Positions 1-8,928 of a stretch of DNA of 16,509 nt are shown here, one piece after another. The notes beneath the pieces are model-generated. The model was not told where the DNA came from, ran no database searches, and saw only the letters and a program-made list of their open reading frames with translations. Position 1 is the first letter of the stretch. Each line of letters opens with the position of its first letter. The translations under genes were made by a program, and so were the position numbers. The stretch comes from an uncultured Fretibacterium sp. (lineage in GTDB: Bacteria > Synergistota > Synergistia > Synergistales > Aminobacteriaceae), in the NCBI GenBank assembly GCA_937892105.1, contig CALAUZ010000318.1, forward strand, positions 1 to 16,509, given 5' to 3'.

Positions 1-1628
1 GTAACCTCCTCGCGCAATAACTTCTTCTCGTCAATGCCTCCTAGAGTCTCCTGCTTTATCTTCTCGCGCGCGGCTAATACTGTCTCAAGGTCTCGCAACT
101 TCCCGTAACGTAACTCAGCGGCCTTGTTGAGGTCATAATCTCGTTCAGCCTTCTCTATCTCAGCCTTCACGTTCTCAATCTGACTCCTCAAGTCCCGAAT
201 ACCGGCAATAGCTTTCTTCTCAGTATCGTACTGTGCTCTGAGGGTATCTGCTTCGTTGCGGGCTTCTGCTAACTCCTGCTGTAAGACCTTGAGGCGTTCT
301 TTGCTTGCGTCGTCGTCCTCGTGCTTTAAGGCTGTCTCCTCAATTTCGAGCTGCATAACCCTTCTTGAGGCAGCATCGAGTTCCGAAGGCTGGGAGTCTA
401 TTTCTGTGCGGATCATTGCGCAGGCTTCATCGACTAGGTCAATAGCTTTGTCGGGAAGAAAACGATTCGTGATGTACCTGTTCGACAGCACCGCCGCAGA
501 CACTAAAGCGTTATCCCTGATTACGACTCCATGATGCACCTGCAATTTCTCGCGAATACCTCTGAGGATAGAGATAGTGTCCTCAACGCTGGGCTGTTCA
601 ACGTCAACGGGCTGGAATCTCCGGGCTAATGCAGCGTCCTTCTCTATATACTTCCTGTACTCGTCAACGGTTGTAGCACCTATGCAGTGAAGTTCTCCTC
701 TCGCCAACATAGGCTTTAACATGTTACCGGCATCTACTGCACCTTCTGCTGCTCCTGCTCCCACAATAGTATGAAGCTCATCAATGAAGAGTATTATTCT
801 GCCGTCGCTGTTCTTTATCTCGTTTAGGACTGCCTTGAGCCTTTCCTCGAACTCTCCTCTGAACTTAGCTCCTGCGATTAATGACCCCATATCCAGCGCG
901 AAAACTGTCCTGTCCTTGAGGCCTTCGGGAACGTCTCCGCGAACGATTCTCTGTGCTAATCCTTCGACTATTGCGGTCTTGCCGACTCCGGGATCGCCTA
1001 TTAGGACGGGGTTGTTCTTGGTCTTGCGTGAAAGTATGCGGACAACACGGCGGATTTCATCATCACGTCCGATTACAGGGTCTAGCTTGTTGTTTCGCGC
1101 GGCTTGAACCAAATCCCTTCCGTACTTCTCCAATGCTTCATACGTCGCTTCAGGGTCTGCACTCTGTACCCTCTGTGAACCCCGTACTTCGTTAAGCGTC
1201 TTCAGGAATTTCTCCTCAGTTATTCCGTAACGTGAGAATATTTTTCCGCAAGGTGTATTATTGGGTTCGTTAAGCATTGCAAGAAAAAGATGTTCAACGG
1301 ATATATATTCATCTTTGAGGGATTTTGCGCGTTCTTCGGCACGGTTAAGTATTCTGTCAAGCCTCTGCGTAATATATATTTTCCCCTGCTCTGTCCCTGA
1401 ACCTGTAACTCTGGGCAGCTTCGACAGTTCTCCGTCAACAGACTTCAACATTTCCTGAGCGTCTATGTCCATTCTCTTGAGTAACTGGGGTATCAGTCCT
1501 CCTGAATCTCTGAGCATTGCGGATAATAAGTGTTCTACGTCTGCCTGCTGATGATTGTATTCGCTTGCTGTTGCCTGCGCTCCGGCTAATGCTTCCTGGC
1601 TTTTCCTAGTCAATTTATTAGCGTCCAT
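1..1628 (-). CDS. clpB: ATP-dependent chaperone ClpB, N-terminal 542 residues (3' end outside window)
   Basis: Cytosolic Hsp100 disaggregase that threads aggregated protein through a hexameric AAA+ ring together with DnaK. The sequence reads from an N-terminal Clp repeat domain (about residues 1-148) into the first AAA+ module. Walker A, GDPGVGKT, is at about 211-218 and Walker B, IILFIDE, lies near 280. These are followed by the long charged coiled-coil middle domain (about 405-525) that distinguishes ClpB from ClpA and ClpC. The second AAA+ module lies beyond position 1. The start is the ATG at 1628-1626. GGAG and GTGGGA lie upstream, though the spacing is somewhat long. A sigma-A-type promoter is visible just upstream. 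No CIRCE repeat (TTAGCACTC/GAGTGCTAA) was found there, so heat control would need another mechanism. Identification is firm; the protein is cut by the window edge, not truncated. Confidence 0.97.
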   Translation of the reverse strand, partial: MDANKLTRKSQEALAGAQATASEYNHQQADVEHLLSAMLRDSGGLIPQLLKRMDIDAQEMLKSVDGELSKLPRVTGSGTEQGKIYITQRLDRILNRAEERAKSLKDEYISVEHLFLAMLNEPNNTPCGKIFSRYGITEEKFLKTLNEVRGSQRVQSADPEATYEALEKYGRDLVQAARNNKLDPVIGRDDEIRRVVRILSRKTKNNPVLIGDPGVGKTAIVEGLAQRIVRGDVPEGLKDRTVFALDMGSLIAGAKFRGEFEERLKAVLNEIKNSDGRIILFIDELHTIVGAGAAEGAVDAGNMLKPMLARGELHCIGATTVDEYRKYIEKDAALARRFQPVDVEQPSVEDTISILRGIREKLQVHHGVVIRDNALVSAAVLSNRYITNRFLPDKAIDLVDEACAMIRTEIDSQPSELDAASRRVMQLEIEETALKHEDDDASKERLKVLQQELAEARNEADTLRAQYDTEKKAIAGIRDLRSQIENVKAEIEKAERDYDLNKAAELRYGKLRDLETVLAAREKIKQETLGGIDEKKLLREEV

Positions 1629-1663
1629 AATATTTATCCCACTCCTTTAACTAAACTTGACTA

Positions 1664-1691
1664 ATTATAGCGGGTAATTTCACGAATGCAA
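1664..1691 (-). promoter_or_regulatory. sigma-A-type promoter of clpB
   Basis: On the minus strand, TTGCAT (1691-1686) and TATAAT (1669-1664) are separated by 16 bp. They lie about 36 bp upstream of the clpB ATG. This is the best-formed promoter in the window. No heat-shock operator is recognisable around it. Confidence 0.65.
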
Positions 1692-1713
1692 GCACGTAAT
1701 CATATTTTGCCGT

Positions 1714-2904
1714 TTATTTGCTGAGATAATCCAGCGCACTCTGCACAAGGTAATCTATCCCATACGCAAAGCAATTCTCGTCAGGACAGAACTTAGTGTT
1801 GTGCAACATTGCCGCATTCTTAACGTCAACATTACAAGGACGACACCCAAGCCACGCCATGAATGCAGGTCTCTCACGCGCAAAAAACGCAAAATCTTCC
1901 GCCCCAAGTTCCGGCTGATCTGCAATAATCACAGCGTCATCACCATATATCTTCCTCACAGCTCCAACTGCAATATCCGCAAGTCCTGCATCATTCACCA
2001 ATGGAGGGTAGCCCTTCACGTACTCGACTTCACACGAACACCCCATAGCTTCAGCAATCCCATTCGCTGTCCGTGTGATTAGTTCAGGCATACGTGATTG
2101 CGTATCAGGATTGAGCGTCCGCACAGTACCTTCGAGTTTCACGCAGTCGGGTATCACGTTGTACCTGTAGCCTCCGTGTATAGTGCCTATGGTGATTACG
2201 GCTGGGTCTAGCGGTGAGACCATTCGCGATACTATCCCCTGCAGACCTGTGATTACATTCGCGGCGGCAACAATCGCATCGTTCCCCTGATCCGGCCTCG
2301 AACCATGAGCAGTTCTTCCTTTTATCGTGATGAATATTCTGTCGGAAGCAGCCATACATGATCCTGAACGTACAGCAACCTTCCCCGTCTCGTACAATGG
2401 CCAGACATGAAGCGCGAACAATGCGTCAACATTAGGATTGTCCAGAACACCGTCCCTGATCATTCCTGGCGCACCCCCGACAGGGTTAAGCTCTTCTGCC
2501 GGCTGGAAGATGAATTTTACGTTGCCGCTGAGACTGCCCCTCATCTCTGAGAGTACACATGCAGCACCGAGAAGCATTGCAGTATGTGTGTCGTGTCCAC
2601 ATGCGTGCATTACACCAGCGTTCTCGGAAGCATATGGAAGCCCTGTCTCCTCGTTCATCGGAAGAGCGTCCATGTCTGCGCGAAGAGCTGCGGTCTTCAT
2701 CATACTGTCGGCCGCGGCAGAGTTTCCCCGCAACAACCCAACAACACCATATCCCCCAACATTCCGCGTAACTTCAAGCCCTAATCCCTCAAGAACATTC
2801 GCAACAAGACCTGCCGTCCTCTCCTCATGCTGTGAGGGTTCAGGGTGTGAATGTATGTCCCTTCTCCATGCTATGACCTGAGACAAAAATTTTTCCGCGT
2901 ACAT
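1714..2904 (-). CDS. M20 family metallo-amidohydrolase (M20D, hippurate/N-acyl-amino-acid hydrolase type)
   Basis: Predicted cytosolic two-metal hydrolase releasing amino acids from N-acyl or peptide-like conjugates; the exact substrate cannot be read from sequence. At 396 residues it has the usual family length. The metal-site motifs are present: RADMDAL (75-81), ACGHD with Cys102 and His104, QPAEE with Glu137/Glu138, LFALH with His166, and LHNTKF with His368 near the C-terminus. The intervening 'lid' dimerisation domain contains the conserved TAHGSRP stretch. There is no signal peptide. The start ATG has GGAG 8 nt upstream. It is divergent from the cation transporter gene and sits 85 bp from clpB. 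A second, more AbgA-like M20 enzyme lies 3 kb away, so the locus is rich in amide hydrolysis. HipO or amaA would be guesses, so no symbol is given. Confidence 0.9.
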   Translation of the reverse strand: MYAEKFLSQVIAWRRDIHSHPEPSQHEERTAGLVANVLEGLGLEVTRNVGGYGVVGLLRGNSAAADSMMKTAALRADMDALPMNEETGLPYASENAGVMHACGHDTHTAMLLGAACVLSEMRGSLSGNVKFIFQPAEELNPVGGAPGMIRDGVLDNPNVDALFALHVWPLYETGKVAVRSGSCMAASDRIFITIKGRTAHGSRPDQGNDAIVAAANVITGLQGIVSRMVSPLDPAVITIGTIHGGYRYNVIPDCVKLEGTVRTLNPDTQSRMPELITRTANGIAEAMGCSCEVEYVKGYPPLVNDAGLADIAVGAVRKIYGDDAVIIADQPELGAEDFAFFARERPAFMAWLGCRPCNVDVKNAAMLHNTKFCPDENCFAYGIDYLVQSALDYLSK

Positions 2905-2930
2905 TTACATCACTCCGCATACAAATTTTC

Positions 2931-2962
2931 TATAATGATATACTTTCTGCCTGAATATTCAC
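2931..2962 (+). promoter_or_regulatory. candidate promoter/leader of the cation transporter gene
   Basis: TATAAT (2931-2936) and an overlapping TATACT (2939-2944) lie upstream of the transporter, but neither has a good -35 box. The 26 bases 2937-2962 match 4097-4122, upstream of the ACT gene, at 21 of 26 positions. A strong Shine-Dalgarno AAGGAGG (2963-2969) follows. Confidence 0.4.
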
Positions 2963-2980
2963 AAGGAGGCTTATGATGTT

Positions 2981-4090
2981 ATGGAGCAAAGGGAAAAGCA
3001 GATTATACGCGTCAGCATTATCGGAATAATAACTAACATATTTCTTGCAGGATTCAAATTCACGGTTGGTTTCCTGTCCAATTCCGTAGCAATAATGGTT
3101 GATGCCCTCAACAACGCAAGCGATGTTTTGTCGTCAGTCATAACTGTAATCGGTACAAAGCTGGCAGGAAGACCAGCAGACAGAAATCACCCTTACGGTC
3201 ATGGCCGCGTTGAATATATTAGTGCCGCCACAATTTCAGCAATTATACTTTACGCAGGAATTACAGCTTTAATCGAGTCGGTAAAGAAAATTATCGCTCC
3301 CATTGAACCCGAATATACAGAAGCAACTCTCATTGTTGTTGCTGCCGGTGTAATAACAAAAATAATTCTAGGGCGTTACGTAAAGCATGAAGGGGAGAAA
3401 TTATCGTCCGACGCTCTCAAAGACTCAGGCCAGGACGCTCTCATGGATTCCGCAGTATCATCATCAACCCTCATAGGGGCGTTAGTGTTTCTCGGCTTCA
3501 ACATCAACCTTGAAGCATGGCTCGGCGCGTTAATCTCAATAGTAATCATCAAGGCAGGAATAGACATGTTCAGCGAGACAACAAGCAAAATTCTCGGCGA
3601 ACGAGAGGAGAGTACCCTCACTAAATCCATAAAGGAAACAATATGCGAGACTGAAGGTGTTTTCGGAGCATATGATCTTATACTGACAAATTATGGGCCT
3701 GACAGGTTGATGGGTTCTGTGCATATTGAAGTTCCAGACACGTGGACAGCAGACAAGATTGACACCGTAAGCAGGGAAATAACCCACAATGTATACGCCG
3801 AACATCACATAATCTTGACGGCAATAGGAGTGTATTCCCACAACTCTAGCGATAATGAAGTCATGGAGATACGAAGCGAAATCACAAGAGCCGTAATGTC
3901 TCAGGATTACGTGCTTCAAATTCACGGGTTCTATTGCGACATTCAGAAGAAAGTTATACGGTTTGATATTGTTGTGGATTTTGCAGCCCCTGATACCGGC
4001 GAGGTTCGCAGGAAAGTCATTGAGGAGGCAGGGAAACTTTACCCGGATTACGAGATAACAGTGCTTGTTGATTCGGACTATTCGGACTAA
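2981..4090 (+). CDS. cation diffusion facilitator (CDF) family transporter, possibly Mn2+ efflux
   Basis: Inner-membrane divalent-cation/proton antiporter of 369 residues. Hydrophobic segments fill about residues 8-205, followed by a hydrophilic C-terminal cytoplasmic region longer than the minimal CDF tail. The HPYGHGR loop (near 67-73) is a CDF hallmark. The metal-site residues are D41/N44/D48 in TM2 (NxxxD) and D152/D156 in TM5 (DxxxD). In the published CDF classification, (N/D)xxxD with DxxxD points to the Mn group, whereas Zn types usually carry His. This specificity is inferred. The start is ATG 2981; AAGGAGG lies 11 nt upstream. ATGs at 2973 and 2976 are closer to that site but open an 18-codon frame that ends at 3029, so they are not this gene. 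The ACT gene follows after 48 bp. Confidence 0.92.
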   Translation: MEQREKQIIRVSIIGIITNIFLAGFKFTVGFLSNSVAIMVDALNNASDVLSSVITVIGTKLAGRPADRNHPYGHGRVEYISAATISAIILYAGITALIESVKKIIAPIEPEYTEATLIVVAAGVITKIILGRYVKHEGEKLSSDALKDSGQDALMDSAVSSSTLIGALVFLGFNINLEAWLGALISIVIIKAGIDMFSETTSKILGEREESTLTKSIKETICETEGVFGAYDLILTNYGPDRLMGSVHIEVPDTWTADKIDTVSREITHNVYAEHHIILTAIGVYSHNSSDNEVMEIRSEITRAVMSQDYVLQIHGFYCDIQKKVIRFDIVVDFAAPDTGEVRRKVIEEAGKLYPDYEITVLVDSDYSD

Positions 4091-4096
4091 GACGAT

Positions 4097-4122
4097 GGTA
4101 TACTTTACGGCTGAATTTTCAC
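4097..4122 (+). promoter_or_regulatory. repeat of the 2937-2962 promoter/leader sequence, upstream of the ACT gene
   Basis: This copy matches 2937-2962 at 21 of 26 bases, including TATACTTT, CTGAAT and TTCAC. TATACT (4099-4104) could act as a -10 box, but I see no convincing -35. A GGAAGGA ribosome site follows before the ATG at 4139. Confidence 0.35.
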
Positions 4123-4138
4123 GGAAGGAAAGACTTAT

Positions 4139-4408
4139 ATGAAGGCAATTATGACAGTTACAGCTCCCGACCGCGTTGGTATCATTGCGGGAGTATGCTC
4201 TCTTCTCGCTGACATGGGCGTAAATATCCTCGACCTAAGCCAGACGGTAATGCAGGGAGTTTTCACCATGACGCTTCTTGTTGACACTTCAACTTCATCG
4301 CATACTTTTGACGAGATACGGTCAGCGTTGATTTCTCGCGGTGAAAAGGAAGCCCTCAACATTCACATACAGAGGGCAGATATATTCGAGGCCATGCACA
4401 GGGTATAA
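4139..4408 (+). CDS. ACT-domain regulatory protein, UPF0237 family
   Basis: An 89-residue protein consisting essentially of one ACT domain, the small beta-alpha-beta-beta-alpha-beta fold that usually binds amino acids as a dimer. The N-terminal stretch [14 protein letters not shown] (about 6-19) and the following [10 protein letters not shown] (about 29-38) are typical of this family. The start ATG has GGAAGGA upstream. It ends 4 bases before the ATG of the UPF0210 gene, so translation is probably coupled. The UPF0237/UPF0210 pair is conserved in many bacteria, for example SP0238/SP0239 of Streptococcus pneumoniae. The ACT protein may therefore sense a ligand for its partner, but no reaction is established. 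It is not GcvR, which carries two ACT domains. Confidence 0.92.
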   Translation: MKAIMTVTAPDRVGIIAGVCSLLADMGVNILDLSQTVMQGVFTMTLLVDTSTSSHTFDEIRSALISRGEKEALNIHIQRADIFEAMHRV

Positions 4409-4412
4409 CATA

Positions 4413-5771
4413 ATGCTGAACATTTCCGACATAATGCAGACGGTCAGCATGATAGACCATCAGCACCTCGACATTCGCACAATAACTCTCGGAATATCAC
4501 TCTACGACTGCGCAGACCCCTACATTAAAACCTGTGCCCGCAAAATTCACGACAAGATTTGCCGTAAAGCCGAACATCTCGTATCTGTCGGCGAAGAAAT
4601 AGAACGTGAATACGGTATCCCAATCATCAACAAGAGAATATCTGTTACCCCAATCGCACAGGCTGCCGCATCATGTGAGAACGGTGAATATTCCGTAATC
4701 GGTCATGCTCTCGATGATGCCGCCCATGAATGCGGAGTGAACTTCATAGGGGGATATTCCGCGCTTGTGCATAAGGGCTTCACAAATTCTGACCGCAAAC
4801 TCATCGCCTCAATTCCTGAGACACTCGCAAATACTGAGCTTGTATGTTCGAGTGTGAATGTTGCGACGACAAAAGCAGGAATAAACATGGACGCTGTTGC
4901 ATTAATGGGACATGTCATAAAGGAAACTGCAAAACTTACTGCCGAACATGACGGTTTGGGTTGTGCAAAGCTGGTAGTCTTTGCGAATGCTGTGGAGGAT
5001 AACCCCTTCATGGCCGGAGCATTTCACGGAGCTGGTGAGCCTGAATGCGTGGTGAATGTTGGAGTTTCCGGGCCTGGTGTAGTATGGCGAGCATTGCAGG
5101 ACGTTAAGGGAGAAAGTTTCGATGTTGTGGCCGAGACAGTGAAGCGTACCGCCTTCCGTATAACGCGTATGGGACAGGTTGTTGCCAGTGCTGCGTCTGA
5201 GAGATTGGGAGTACCTTTCGGGATTGTTGACTTGTCGCTTGCACCTACTCCGGCTAAGGGCGACAGTGTTGCGCGTATCCTTGAGGCTATGGGCTTGGAG
5301 GTCTGCGGAACTCACGGGACTACTGCGGCACTTGCGCTTCTGAATGACGCTGTGAAGAAAGGCGGCGTAATGGCATCGGGCCATGTTGGGGGATTGTCGG
5401 GAGCGTTTATCCCTGTTAGCGAGGACGAGGGAATGATTGAGGCTGTGAAGTCAGGTACTCTGAACATCGAGAAACTTGAGGCCATGACGTGCGTGTGTTC
5501 TGTCGGACTGGACATGATAGCTGTTCCTGGTGATACAAGTGCGGATACGATAAGCGCGATAATTGCGGACGAGGCTGCTATAGGTGTCATCAACAACAAA
5601 ACTACAGCCGTCAGAATTATTCCAGCCCCAAACAAGAACATCGGCGATAATGTGGAATTTGGGGGATTATTGGGGAGTGCGCCGATAATGAGGGTGAACA
5701 GTGCGGGAAGCAGTGAGTTTATTGCGCGTGGCGGAAGGATACCTGCGCCTATTCACAGTCTGAGGAACTAA
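4413..5771 (+). CDS. UPF0210/DUF711 family protein ('PFL family protein')
   Basis: A protein of 452 residues, the normal family length. The family is called PFL-like because its fold resembles pyruvate formate-lyase, but no enzymatic activity has been assigned and I see no glycyl-radical motif that would make it a true PFL. Recognisable conserved stretches include the N-terminal [11 protein letters not shown], the INKRISVTP segment and a glycine-rich middle, [21 protein letters not shown] chose the ATG at 4413, four bases after the ACT stop, because upstream in-frame ATGs fall inside the ACT gene and the resulting N-terminus matches the family. The ribosome site is weak, consistent with coupling to the ACT gene. 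Function unknown; it is the partner of the adjacent UPF0237 protein. Confidence 0.93.
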   Translation: MLNISDIMQTVSMIDHQHLDIRTITLGISLYDCADPYIKTCARKIHDKICRKAEHLVSVGEEIEREYGIPIINKRISVTPIAQAAASCENGEYSVIGHALDDAAHECGVNFIGGYSALVHKGFTNSDRKLIASIPETLANTELVCSSVNVATTKAGINMDAVALMGHVIKETAKLTAEHDGLGCAKLVVFANAVEDNPFMAGAFHGAGEPECVVNVGVSGPGVVWRALQDVKGESFDVVAETVKRTAFRITRMGQVVASAASERLGVPFGIVDLSLAPTPAKGDSVARILEAMGLEVCGTHGTTAALALLNDAVKKGGVMASGHVGGLSGAFIPVSEDEGMIEAVKSGTLNIEKLEAMTCVCSVGLDMIAVPGDTSADTISAIIADEAAIGVINNKTTAVRIIPAPNKNIGDNVEFGGLLGSAPIMRVNSAGSSEFIARGGRIPAPIHSLRN

Positions 5772-5807
5772 TTGCGAGGGGGAGATATTGTTTTTAACAG
5801 TTTTATG

Positions 5808-7088
5808 TCATGATGACATCAGGCGTTCTGTTATCGCAGTTAATGCCATTACACCGTTAATGATTGCCCCCTCGTCAATATCGAATTTCCCGTTATGATG
5901 TGGGGCAGTTATATTGCTTCCGAGACCGAGATACGTTGCCATTCCCCCATGAGATTGCACCCGCCTCATGAACCACGTGGCATCTTCGCTTGCTCCTGCG
6001 TGCATAACATCATCAACACGCTCAAATATCCCTAGACCTCTCACTGCTTCCCCTGCAAGTTTCACAAGTTCGGGACTTCCTTCTGCCGTAGTGCCTTCAC
6101 CTGCCTTAGTGATATTCACATCGACACCGTACATCATTGCCGAACCCTTCAGAACTTCAACAGCCCGCGAATACACATAGTCCGCAATATCCTGTGTCTC
6201 TCCGCGCGTCTCAATCCTCATTGACGCATGGTCAGCTATTACATTACGGCCTGAACCTGCATTGAGTTTCCCGACATTGATACGCATTGTCCCATCAGAA
6301 TGCGGCGCGATACCGTGAAGCCCTAATGCCGCCGAACATGCAGCGAGTAATGCGTTGCGGCCTTTGTGCGGTGAAGCAGCAGCGTGTGCCGGGACTCCCG
6401 TAAAATCCGCGTCAATCTTTGTCGTTGCAAGATAACCTAGTGTGTTAAGTGCGAAAACTCCTGAAGGCACCCCCATACCGATATGCATTGCGAGGAAGTA
6501 ATCAGCGTCATCAACAACACCCTTCTGCGTCATTGCGTAAGCTCCCCTGCAACCTTCTTCGCCGGGCTGGAATATTAATCTTACTTTCCCTTTGAGATTA
6601 TCGCGTTCTGACATCAGCACTTCAGCCACGCCAAGACCAATAGCCATATGAGCATCATGTCCGCATGAATGGCATAACCCAGTATTTACGCTGGAGAAAC
6701 CTTCGTGTTTCGGACGGTGTGAGGGTGAATTGTCCTCCTGAACTTCAACGCAATCCATGTCGAACCTTAACGCCACAACCGGGCCTGGTAATCCCGTATC
6801 TAGTTCTGCTGTGAGACCTGTATAACCGTTAAGCCTTGTTATCCATTCTGGATTTGCACCCTGAGAGATTGCGCGTGTAATATTGGAGGCTATGATTTCC
6901 TCTGATGGTCTGCCCATTACTGAGGCAGGGTCTATGACATCGAGACCGGTTTTGACGACCCAGCCTAATGCTTCAAGTCTTTGCGCAATGATAGAGCATG
7001 TCCGGAACTCAAGCCAGCCAGCTTCAGGGTAAGTGTGGAAGTCTCTGCGTGTGTGAATGAGTTTCTGCTCAAAATTTTTGTAATCCAT
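5808..7088 (-). CDS. M20 family amidohydrolase, AbgA-like (p-aminobenzoyl-glutamate hydrolase subunit A type)
   Basis: Predicted cytosolic metallo-hydrolase of 426 residues, close to the 436 of E. coli AbgA. It shares AbgA landmarks: RRDFH...ESGW-like RRDFHTYPEAGW (14-25), HRPKHEGFSSVNTG (124-137), CGHDAHMAIGLG with Cys142/His144, FQPGEEG with Glu177/Glu178, MHIG with His202, GRNALLAA, and a C-terminal HHNGKFD. AbgA acts with AbgB on p-aminobenzoyl-glutamate from folate breakdown, but no abgB lies in this window, so the substrate is uncertain. I chose ATG 7088. The upstream in-frame ATG at 7133 overlaps the -10 region and lacks a ribosome site, whereas GAAAGG precedes 7088 with a slightly long spacing. 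It is convergent with UPF0210 (36-bp gap) and divergent from the AIPR gene. Confidence 0.9.
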   Translation of the reverse strand: MDYKNFEQKLIHTRRDFHTYPEAGWLEFRTCSIIAQRLEALGWVVKTGLDVIDPASVMGRPSEEIIASNITRAISQGANPEWITRLNGYTGLTAELDTGLPGPVVALRFDMDCVEVQEDNSPSHRPKHEGFSSVNTGLCHSCGHDAHMAIGLGVAEVLMSERDNLKGKVRLIFQPGEEGCRGAYAMTQKGVVDDADYFLAMHIGMGVPSGVFALNTLGYLATTKIDADFTGVPAHAAASPHKGRNALLAACSAALGLHGIAPHSDGTMRINVGKLNAGSGRNVIADHASMRIETRGETQDIADYVYSRAVEVLKGSAMMYGVDVNITKAGEGTTAEGSPELVKLAGEAVRGLGIFERVDDVMHAGASEDATWFMRRVQSHGGMATYLGLGSNITAPHHNGKFDIDEGAIINGVMALTAITERLMSS

Positions 7089-7119
7089 TGTGAAAACACT
7101 GCCTTTCTTAATTATTACA

Positions 7120-7127
7120 ATTATAAT
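7120..7127. promoter_or_regulatory. overlapping divergent -10 boxes between the M20 and AIPR genes
   Basis: The 8-bp ATTATAAT contains TATAAT on the plus strand (7122-7127) and on the minus strand (7125-7120). Each would serve one of the two diverging genes, and RNA polymerase could not occupy both at once. The -35 regions are poor on both sides, so this is tentative. Confidence 0.4.
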
Positions 7128-7166
7128 ATCCATATCTCATATTACAGGAGGATATTTATTCATTCG

Positions 7167-8927
7167 ATGAGTATTTACGACAGAGTGAAAAATGACATTG
7201 CTCAAGAATATTATGTGAACAATTACCCGAATGATGGACAGAGATTTATTGCGTGGTATCTCAGGAATATTCACGGGCTTGATGCTGTAGAGACGAAAGA
7301 GTGTGTTACCGATGGAGCTGGAGACAAGCAGATTGACGCTGTATATGTGAATGACCAGGAGGAAACTGTATATATCCTTCAGGGCAAATTTTATTCTGAG
7401 GGCAGGGTTAACTCGGAGCCATTGCGAGAAGTCCTATCTTCGTGGATACAGATAAAAGATCTCCAGCACCTTCAGGAAAGCGCAAACGATAAGCTGCGGG
7501 CAAAAATAAACGAAATATCTTCAGCACTTGATGACGGCTACGATATATGCTTTGAACTCATTACAGCGTCGGAATTTACAGAGGCGGCAAGGTCAGACCT
7601 TGAGAGGTTCAGCGCGGAACTTTCGGAAAGCAGTACCCTTAGCGCAACCCTTATGCTCATTGACAGTGATACCCTTGAAGCCAGGTACAGAGAAGCACTT
7701 AACGCTAACAGACCGTACATTAACCACAGCTTCAGGCTTGAGGCAGGCAGGTACATGGACATAAACATAGACGGAACAAGGGCGGTTATTGCTGCTGTAC
7801 CATTGAGGGAGTGCCTGAATATTCCAGGTATTAAGGACGGTTCACTGTTCAGGAAGAACGTAAGGCAGTCTTTGGGTTCAGGCAACAAAGTAAACAAGGA
7901 CATTGCACGCACTCTCAGGAACAAGCCAGGAGAATTTTTCTTCCTCCACAATGGAATAACGGCTATATGCTCATCGCTCGAAATCAACGGGGACATAATC
8001 ACCGTCAAAGATCTAAATGTGGTGAACGGCTGCCAGTCCCTCACTACGATATATAGCAGCAGTGAAGCTGTGAAGAATGCTGGTGAGGCATATATCATGT
8101 TCAGATTCTACGAGATAACCAGCAATGAACGCGCTGATGTCATAAGCATATCGACAAACTCACAGAGCGCGGTGAAAGCTAGGGATTTACGTAGCAATGA
8201 TAAATACGTTCTGGCCATGAAGAAATCATATGAGCAGCATTTCACTGATGGATACTTCATCACGAAACGCGGGGAGAAAGTGAATACAGCACGCTACAAT
8301 ACAGCCCATACCGCAGATCTTACTTCACTGGGCAAGCAGTTAATAGCTTGGCATTCACAGAGGCCGACAATCTCATATAGTGAGAGCAAGATATTCGACA
8401 AATATTTTGAGCAGCTCTTTCACCGTGAATACAGCCCTGAAAATATTTACTCACTCAATGAAATATATTCGGCAGTCTATAAGAACTGGAAGCCCGAAAA
8501 CTCAAATCCTCTCGGTCTCAATGAGGCACTTCTGGCAATGAAAGCATATGCGGCGTATCATCATTTCTTTGCGGTGTCAGTAATATTCTGTGAGATTAAC
8601 AACATGCCCGATGCTGTTCCTGACCCTTCGGAAGCATTGAGGCTCATGAATAACGCAGGACTTTCTGAGACAGTAATAGGGATTGCCGGACAGTGCTTCA
8701 ACATGGCCTTTGAGCTTGCTGTTTCAGAGGCTTCACAGAATAACAAGGTATTCAGTACATCGAACTGGATAAAAGCTAAAGCATCACTGAAGGACATTCG
8801 CGCGGCAGTAAAGCAGTACATCATGATGTCGAAACTTACACCTGCCAGCAAACAGGTATTAGACACCCTCAACACTCACCTGAAGATGTCCCGTGATGAT
8901 TTCTCGCCAAGATGGGCGGCAGATTAA
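7167..8927 (+). CDS. AIPR family protein, putative phage-defence nuclease
   Basis: A protein of 586 residues matching the abortive-infection phage-resistance (AIPR) family. The N-terminus carries a restriction-endonuclease-like pattern: Glu14, then GDKQID with Asp53/Asp57, then ILQGKFY with Gln72-x-Lys74. This fits a PD-(D/E)XK-type active site with Gln in the usual acidic position. The family's core signatures follow: FLHNGITAICSS (about 258-269) and VVNGCQSLTT (about 284-293). Known members are linked to abortive infection or occur as effectors of larger defence systems; here the gene is solitary. The start is ATG 7167. AGGAGG (7146-7151) is 15 nt upstream, which is long, so a non-ATG start nearer to it (an in-frame ATT at 7158) is possible. 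One base separates its stop from the symporter start, suggesting co-transcription. Confidence 0.85.
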   Translation: MSIYDRVKNDIAQEYYVNNYPNDGQRFIAWYLRNIHGLDAVETKECVTDGAGDKQIDAVYVNDQEETVYILQGKFYSEGRVNSEPLREVLSSWIQIKDLQHLQESANDKLRAKINEISSALDDGYDICFELITASEFTEAARSDLERFSAELSESSTLSATLMLIDSDTLEARYREALNANRPYINHSFRLEAGRYMDINIDGTRAVIAAVPLRECLNIPGIKDGSLFRKNVRQSLGSGNKVNKDIARTLRNKPGEFFFLHNGITAICSSLEINGDIITVKDLNVVNGCQSLTTIYSSSEAVKNAGEAYIMFRFYEITSNERADVISISTNSQSAVKARDLRSNDKYVLAMKKSYEQHFTDGYFITKRGEKVNTARYNTAHTADLTSLGKQLIAWHSQRPTISYSESKIFDKYFEQLFHREYSPENIYSLNEIYSAVYKNWKPENSNPLGLNEALLAMKAYAAYHHFFAVSVIFCEINNMPDAVPDPSEALRLMNNAGLSETVIGIAGQCFNMAFELAVSEASQNNKVFSTSNWIKAKASLKDIRAAVKQYIMMSKLTPASKQVLDTLNTHLKMSRDDFSPRWAAD

Positions 8928-8928
8928 C

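Noticed and set aside
2973..3029. An 18-codon ORF with ATGs 3 and 6 nt after AAGGAGG, out of frame with the CDF gene
   Set aside because: It has no recognisable content. The well-spaced ATG may be coincidence, and CDF start 2981 is still within usable distance (11 nt).
4071..4088. Tandem ATTCGGACT repeat at the end of the CDF gene
   Set aside because: Only two copies, encoding the DSDYSD tail; no sign of regulatory or mobile-element function.
5795..5833. TAACAG/CTGTTA and TGTCATGATGACA inverted repeats at the convergent gene ends, as a bidirectional terminator
   Set aside because: The long, weak stem and absence of a proper T run on either side do not support termination.
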